Of a stretch of 32,396 bases of DNA, positions 27,827-32,396 are shown in pieces. The notes beneath the pieces are model-generated. The model saw nothing but the letters and a program-made list of their open reading frames with translations, was not told the origin of the DNA and made no database searches. This DNA comes from Gemella cuniculi DSM 15828 (GTDB lineage: Bacteria > Bacillota > Bacilli > Staphylococcales > Gemellaceae): NCBI RefSeq assembly GCF_000425665.1, contig NZ_KE384431.1:1-32396 (forward strand), written 5' to 3'. Within the stretch, counting starts at the first letter, position 1, and each line of letters opens with the position of its first letter. A program made the position numbers and the translations under genes.

Positions 27827-30800
27827 ATGTTTAAAGAAAATATGAAGTTAAATAGAAATTATAGATATTCTATTAGAAAATATAGTGTAGGTACAGCAAG
27901 TGTAGCAATAGCAGCACTTGTATTTTTAGGGGGAAGCGGAGTAGTAAAAGCTGAAGGGAAAGAAGCAACGACAACTACTAGTACAACTGCTAAAGCTACA
28001 AGTGAGAAAGGGAAAAAATTAGCAGCGAAAAAAACTAAAAATAATGAAAAAGAACAAAAAAAATTACTATTGGATGCTGAAAAGAAAAAAGCAGAGGGTG
28101 AATTAAAAAAAATTGCTGAAGAAAAAATTCAAATTGAATTCAAAAAAGAGCAAAATTTAACTGATAATATGAAAAAAAAATTTAGAGAAAAAGTTGAAGA
28201 AATAGTAAAAAATTTTAATGATGAAATTAATAATGCAGTTAGCGAATCAGAAATAGCAAGTATAATAGGTACGGCAAAAGAAGAATTGATTAGAATAATG
28301 CCTGAAATAGACGAAGAAAGCAAATTAAATAGTGTGAAAAAATCATTAAAAAAAGAAATTGAGAGTATAGACAGTTTTAGTAATGAACAAAAAAATATAT
28401 TACTAGAAAAAATAAATAATGTAACTAAGATTGAAGAACTTAATTCAATAGTTGAGAAAATTCAAGATGAAAAGAATAAAAAAATTGAAAAATTAGAGAC
28501 AGAAACTGAAAATGAAAGGCTACACAGGATCAAAGAATCATCAATTACCCAAGAAAAAAATAAAGCTGAGAAAGAATTTTTGGAGAAATTAAATCAAGAG
28601 ATTGAATATCAGAAAGATAGACTTAATAAAAACAATGGTTTTACTACTGAAGAAAAAAATGAATTAATCACAAGATTAGAAAATGTATTAAAAAATGCTA
28701 AAGAGAAATTAGAAAAAGCAATAACTAAAGAAGAAGTTTTAAATATTTATGTGGATACAATAGGTAAGGTTTCAATATCATTAGAAAAATATGTTAAGTT
28801 AGAATCTGAATTAGAAATATTGGATGAAGTAGAAAAACAACTTGAAGTTCTTGAAGAAAAATATGATTCAGATGATGAAGTACAAAATAAATTAGAGGAT
28901 GATTTAGATGAAGTTGCTGAGAAAGCTAGAAAAAATATAAAAGAAGCATCTACTAACGAAGAAGTGAAAAAAATAAAAAAAGAGGCATTAAATAAAATAA
29001 CTGAAATAGTAGAAAAGTTTGAAAAAATACAGAATACTTCTTCTCAAGATATTAATGAAAATCAATCGGATGAAGCTAAACCACCAAAAATGGAAGAAAA
29101 AGTAAATCAAGAAAAACTGAGAGCTAAAAGAAAAAAAATTACTGATGAACTACAAAAAATAATTTCAGATTATACAAGTGATCCTCTTATCACAAAAAAC
29201 TTGACAGAAGAAGAAAAGGGGAAATTAACGTCTAAGTTAGATAGTGCTTATCAGGAAATTTTAAAATCTGTAAATGAATCAAAAACTGAAATCGAATTAG
29301 AACCATTAAAAGAAAAAGGGATAAAATTATTAAATAAAGCACTGGAAGATTTTAAACATCATAATGAAAATATTCCAAGTGAACAAACTCCACAGAAAAC
29401 AAATGAAAAAGATATTGAGGAAAATAAACCTAATACAGAAACACCACAGATAAAACCAAATGAAAAGGTAGAGGAATCTAAACCAGAAGTACCGCAGACT
29501 AAACCAGGTGAAAGAGAAAAAGAGCCTAAACCAGAATCACCAGAGGTGGAGGATAAAAAAGATAAGGATTCTAAAACAGAAAAACCAAGTAAGCCATTAT
29601 CACCAAAAGCAGATGAAAAAGGAGAAGAAGAAAATAAAAAGGAAGAGAATAATAATTCTAAAATAGAAACACCAACACCCAAACAACCAGAAAATAAAGC
29701 AGAAGAAAAACCAGGTATGCCAACGCCACCAAAAGTAGATGAAAAAGGTATGGCAGAAGATAAAGAAAAACAAGAAACGCCACAGGTAAAACCAGAGAAT
29801 AAAACAGAAAAAGAATCTAAACCCGAATCACCAAAAGAGAATGGAAAAGATAAGCCAAGCGTATCTCAACCAAAAGAAGAGGATTCTAAAATAAAAACTC
29901 CGAAACCAAAACAGCCAGAACCTAAAGTGGAAGAAAAACCAGGCATATCAACACCACCAAAAGTAGAAAAAGAGGAATCTCCACAATTACCAAAAGATAA
30001 AGAAGAAAGTAATAAACCAAAACCAGAAGTACCGCAAGCAAAGCCAAGTGAAAAGGTAGAAGAATCTAAACCTGAATCATCAAAACCAGAAGATAAGAAA
30101 GTAGAAGATTCTAAAACAGAAACTCTGAAACCAAATCAACCAGGTGACAAAGGAAAAGAAGAAAATAAACCAAGTGCACCTCAAGTAAAACCAGAGGATA
30201 AAAAAGAAGAATCTAAGCCTGAGCTATCAAAACCACAATCACCAAAACTAGAAGATAAAAGAGCTGAAGATTCTAAAACAGAAATTCCAACACCAGCACA
30301 ACCAGATAATTCTAAATCAGAAACACCAAAACAACAACATAAAACAGAAAAAGGTTCTAAGACAGAAACGCCGAAAATAGAACATAAAGAATTTAAATCT
30401 AAAAATGTAACAGTAACTTTTGAAGAAGAAGTTGATGTCGATGGAGTAAAAGTAAAAGAAGTTGATGATAAAGAATTAATAGAAAAAATTAAAAAAGAAT
30501 TAAAGGCTGATACAGTAAGAGTGTTAGACTTAGAACTAACAAAAGGTGAAAAAGAAGTAAGTGTAAATAAAATGCGTACTGTAAGAATAGCATTAGCTAA
30601 TGGGGAAACTAATGTAGAAGTGTATCATGTGAAAAAAGATGGTACATTAGAAAAAATTTCGTCGAAAATGGAGAATGGTGAAGTAGTATTTGAAATATCA
30701 CACTTTAGTAAGTTTGCAATAGTAACTAAAAAAGGGAAACAAGTGAATAGTAGCATTCAAACAAATACAACTAATAAAAATGGACAAAAAGTATTACCAA

Positions 30801-30895
30801 ATACAGGAATAAAATCGATTTATACAACAATGATTGGTATATTAGGTTTAGCATTTGGTTTAATAATAAACTTAATAAGAAGAAAAGCGAAATAA
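27827..30895 (+). CDS. YSIRK/LPXTG cell-wall-anchored surface protein, helical repeats and Pro/Lys/Glu-rich stalk
   Basis: A 1022-residue surface protein. Residues 1-42 are a YSIRK-type signal peptide (YSIRKYSVGTAS at 14-25, hydrophobic core, likely cut after A42); YSIRK signals direct secretion at the division septum. Residues of about 60-515 are Lys/Glu-rich alpha-helical units with a recurring pattern (EEKxxL...I..A.T.EEV..I...), resembling DUF1542/FIVAR-type three-helix repeats. About 518-855 is an irregular Pro/Lys/Glu repeat (PETPQ.KP, ESKPE.P, PTPKQPE) that would span the wall. Then comes a beta-type domain (about 860-970) ending in ISHFSKFAIV, common before sorting signals. LPNTG at 990-994, a hydrophobic segment and RRKAK complete the sortase A signal. 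GAAGGAG stands before the ATG. The ligand is unknown; an adhesin role is inferred. Confidence 0.9.
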   Translation: MFKENMKLNRNYRYSIRKYSVGTASVAIAALVFLGGSGVVKAEGKEATTTTSTTAKATSEKGKKLAAKKTKNNEKEQKKLLLDAEKKKAEGELKKIAEEKIQIEFKKEQNLTDNMKKKFREKVEEIVKNFNDEINNAVSESEIASIIGTAKEELIRIMPEIDEESKLNSVKKSLKKEIESIDSFSNEQKNILLEKINNVTKIEELNSIVEKIQDEKNKKIEKLETETENERLHRIKESSITQEKNKAEKEFLEKLNQEIEYQKDRLNKNNGFTTEEKNELITRLENVLKNAKEKLEKAITKEEVLNIYVDTIGKVSISLEKYVKLESELEILDEVEKQLEVLEEKYDSDDEVQNKLEDDLDEVAEKARKNIKEASTNEEVKKIKKEALNKITEIVEKFEKIQNTSSQDINENQSDEAKPPKMEEKVNQEKLRAKRKKITDELQKIISDYTSDPLITKNLTEEEKGKLTSKLDSAYQEILKSVNESKTEIELEPLKEKGIKLLNKALEDFKHHNENIPSEQTPQKTNEKDIEENKPNTETPQIKPNEKVEESKPEVPQTKPGEREKEPKPESPEVEDKKDKDSKTEKPSKPLSPKADEKGEEENKKEENNNSKIETPTPKQPENKAEEKPGMPTPPKVDEKGMAEDKEKQETPQVKPENKTEKESKPESPKENGKDKPSVSQPKEEDSKIKTPKPKQPEPKVEEKPGISTPPKVEKEESPQLPKDKEESNKPKPEVPQAKPSEKVEESKPESSKPEDKKVEDSKTETLKPNQPGDKGKEENKPSAPQVKPEDKKEESKPELSKPQSPKLEDKRAEDSKTEIPTPAQPDNSKSETPKQQHKTEKGSKTETPKIEHKEFKSKNVTVTFEEEVDVDGVKVKEVDDKELIEKIKKELKADTVRVLDLELTKGEKEVSVNKMRTVRIALANGETNVEVYHVKKDGTLEKISSKMENGEVVFEISHFSKFAIVTKKGKQVNSSIQTNTTNKNGQKVLPNTGIKSIYTTMIGILGLAFGLIINLIRRKAK

Positions 30896-30940
30896 AAAAG
30901 ATTAACTAAAAACAAAAAATATAAAATATGTACAAAAGAG

Positions 30941-30975
30941 AATGAGAATTGCAAAAGGCAGTTCTCATTTTTTTT
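30941..30975 (+). terminator. Intrinsic terminator after surface protein gene 1
   Basis: AATGAGAA (30941-30948) pairs with TTCTCATT (30962-30969), with extra pairing inside, followed by a run of eight T ending at 30975. Confidence 0.9.
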
Positions 30976-31092
30976 AATTTAATAAGTAGAAATTAATTAT
31001 GGAAGAAATAATTGAGTAATCTAGAATATTATTATACTTATAAATTAAAAATATACTTATTTTATCTATTATTTTTAAAATAAATTAAAAAT

Positions 31093-31122
31093 TTCATATG
31101 AAATTAATATCATTAATATAAA
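31093..31122 (+). promoter_or_regulatory. Promoter of surface protein gene 2
   Basis: TTCATA (31093-31098), 18 nt, TATAAA (31117-31122), the same boxes and spacing as at 27529-27558. The following bases (AAATG, then ACAAA and TTGTA) are also shared. Confidence 0.5.
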
Positions 31123-31180
31123 ATGAAAGGGTAAACAAAATTGTAACAGAAATATTTCTGTCAAAAAATATTATGAAAAA

Positions 31181-31274
31181 AAGTTATAAAGCAATGTTCT
31201 ATGTATAATGGAAGGATGTTAGTATGCGTAATGCATCTATATTTCCATAACTATAGCATTGCTTTTTATAATTT
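31181..31274 (+). promoter_or_regulatory. Inverted-repeat leader of surface protein gene 2
   Basis: Arms at 31181-31211 and 31245-31274 pair over about 30 nt with mismatches, around AAAGCAATG and CATTGCTTT, with a 33-nt spacer that can itself fold (GGATG/CATC and GGAA/TTCC). The arms match those at 27620-27745, while the spacers are unrelated. Confidence 0.6.
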
Positions 31275-31329
31275 TATAGGGCAGTTTTCTAACAATTTTT
31301 GAATTAAAATAAAAAGGAGTATTATAAAT

Positions 31330-32396
31330 ATGATTAAAAAGAATAATAGACTAAATAAAAATTACCGATATTCTATAAGAAAATATAGTGTAGGTACAGC
31401 AAGTGTAATGATTGCGGCACTTGTATTTTTAGGGGGAAGTGGAGTAGCAAAGGCTGAGGAAATAGCTTCTTCAAAGTCAACAGTTACAACGCAGAATAAT
31501 ATAAAAAAAACTGAATATGATGAAAAAGCTTTGTTAGAAAAAGCTAAAAAAAATGCAGAAACAACACTTGCAGGATTAAAAGAGTTAGATGAAAAACAAA
31601 GACAAAAATATAAAGAAAAAATAAAAAATGCAAAGAATACAGCAGAATTAGAAGAAATAATAAGGGATGCTGGAGATGAAAATTATAGAAATTATAAAGA
31701 AAAAGACAATCTTGCTAAAGTAAAAGCTGAAGCAAAAAAAGAATTGGAAAAATTAGCGAAAAAAACGACAGAAGATGGTTTGAAAAGTATACCTGAGACA
31801 GAAAAACAAAAAAGAAAAGATTATGAACAAACAGTAAAGAATATTCAAAGATTTTATGAAACATTAATAATGAATTCAAAAACAAAAGATGAGGTGGAAA
31901 TATATTTAGGAGTTGCTAAAAAATCGCTTGCGGATAATGGAATAAAGCCGCCAAAAGATAAAGACAAAGAAAAGCCGGACCAACCAACGCCACCAAAAGA
32001 AAAAGATAAAGAAAAACCGGGCAAACCAACACCGCCAAAGGATAAAGATAAAGGCAAAGACAAACCAGGACAACCAACACCACCAAAAGAAAAAGATAAA
32101 GAAAAACCAGGCAAACCGACTCCACCAAAAGACAATAATAAAGATAAAGAAAAACCAGGTAAACCAACGCCACCAAAGGATGAAGATAAAGGCAAAGACA
32201 AACCAAGCAAGCCAATGCCACCAAAGGATAAAGATAAAGAAAAACCAGGCAAACCGATGCCACCAAAAGAAAAAGATAAAGAAAAACCAGGTAAACCAAC
32301 ACCGCCGAAAGAAAAAGATAAAGATAAACCAAGCAAGCCAATGCCACCAAAAGAAAAAGATAAAGACAAAGAAAAACCAGGTCAACCAACGCCACC
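31330..32396 (+). CDS. YSIRK surface protein, 3' truncated by window edge
   Basis: The frame is open from ATG 31330 (AAAGGAG upstream) to the end of the window, 355 codons with no stop. Residues 1-42 are a YSIRK signal peptide nearly identical to that of the upstream protein, in both residues and codons. Residues of about 43-205 are Lys/Glu-rich helical segments with an A.NTAELEEI-type motif like that of the upstream protein. From about residue 207 (base 31951) a tandem Pro/Lys repeat of the type PGKPTPPKEKDKEK begins; ten units and part of an eleventh are present. No sorting signal is seen because the gene leaves the window; an LPXTG-type end is expected. An adhesin or wall-spanning role is inferred. 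Confidence 0.88.
   Translation, partial: MIKKNNRLNKNYRYSIRKYSVGTASVMIAALVFLGGSGVAKAEEIASSKSTVTTQNNIKKTEYDEKALLEKAKKNAETTLAGLKELDEKQRQKYKEKIKNAKNTAELEEIIRDAGDENYRNYKEKDNLAKVKAEAKKELEKLAKKTTEDGLKSIPETEKQKRKDYEQTVKNIQRFYETLIMNSKTKDEVEIYLGVAKKSLADNGIKPPKDKDKEKPDQPTPPKEKDKEKPGKPTPPKDKDKGKDKPGQPTPPKEKDKEKPGKPTPPKDNNKDKEKPGKPTPPKDEDKGKDKPSKPMPPKDKDKEKPGKPMPPKEKDKEKPGKPTPPKEKDKDKPSKPMPPKEKDKDKEKPGQPTP
31951..32396 (+). repeat. Tandem PPK-type coding repeat, period 42-51 nt
   Basis: Ten units beginning CCACCAAA(A/G)GA and encoding PPK(D/E)KDK...KPG(K/Q)P, mostly 14 residues long with 15- to 17-residue variants, plus part of an eleventh at the window edge. Units alternate between near-identical types, suggesting expansion by unequal crossing-over or slippage. 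The low stop density of the repeat leaves long antisense frames open. Confidence 0.9.

Noticed and set aside
31854-32395. Three long antisense ORFs (159-171 codons) with Phe/Leu/Gly/Trp-rich repeats
   Set aside because: They are mirrors of the tandem PPK coding repeat, whose composition contains almost no antisense stops. They lack ribosome binding sites and natural protein composition.

Overview
The window is a 32.4 kb piece of a very AT-rich, low-GC Gram-positive (Firmicutes) chromosome. Several things point to Gemella or a close relative: a single-chain GlyRS behind a T-box (the staphylococcal-type enzyme rather than glyQ/glyS), a streptococcal-style long PurL, a pneumococcal Vex/Vnc-like locus, and two large surface proteins with YSIRK signal peptides. 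The genus is inferred from gene content, not proven. I see no rRNA, tRNA, CRISPR array or insertion sequence.

Layout. 1-132 is the tail of a membrane protein cut by the window edge. 430-2013 (minus strand) is glyS with its promoter, T-box leader and terminator. 2319-4244 is a two-gene plus-strand unit, a CPBP (CAAX) intramembrane protease and an MFS transporter. 4245-5185 is non-coding and holds a decaying 64-66 bp tandem repeat and a compact unit with a promoter, a structured RNA of about 110 nt and a terminator, which I cannot assign to a known family.

5186-21464 is a complete de novo purine block from PRPP to IMP to AMP: purE-K-L-C-F-M-N-H-D (nine genes overlapping or 1 nt apart), then purB, fhs (formate-THF ligase, which supplies the 10-formyl-THF used by PurN and PurH), and purA with a strong terminator. 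purR and the GMP branch are not in the window. CGAA-core sites resembling PurBoxes lie before purE and purA but are weak evidence.

21751-27363 is an export and signalling locus: two FtsX-type permeases, an ABC ATPase, an OmpR-family response regulator and a sensor kinase. The first permease, the regulator and the kinase resemble pneumococcal Vex3, VncR and VncS. A 19-codon cationic small ORF sits just upstream, the place where the peptide Pep27 sits in pneumococcus.

27529-32396 holds two surface-protein genes with nearly identical signal peptides. Each is preceded by a matching promoter (same -35/-10 spacing) and a long leader with an inverted repeat built around the same 10-bp motif. The first gene is complete (1022 aa, LPNTG sorting signal). 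The second runs off the window within a Pro/Lys repeat.
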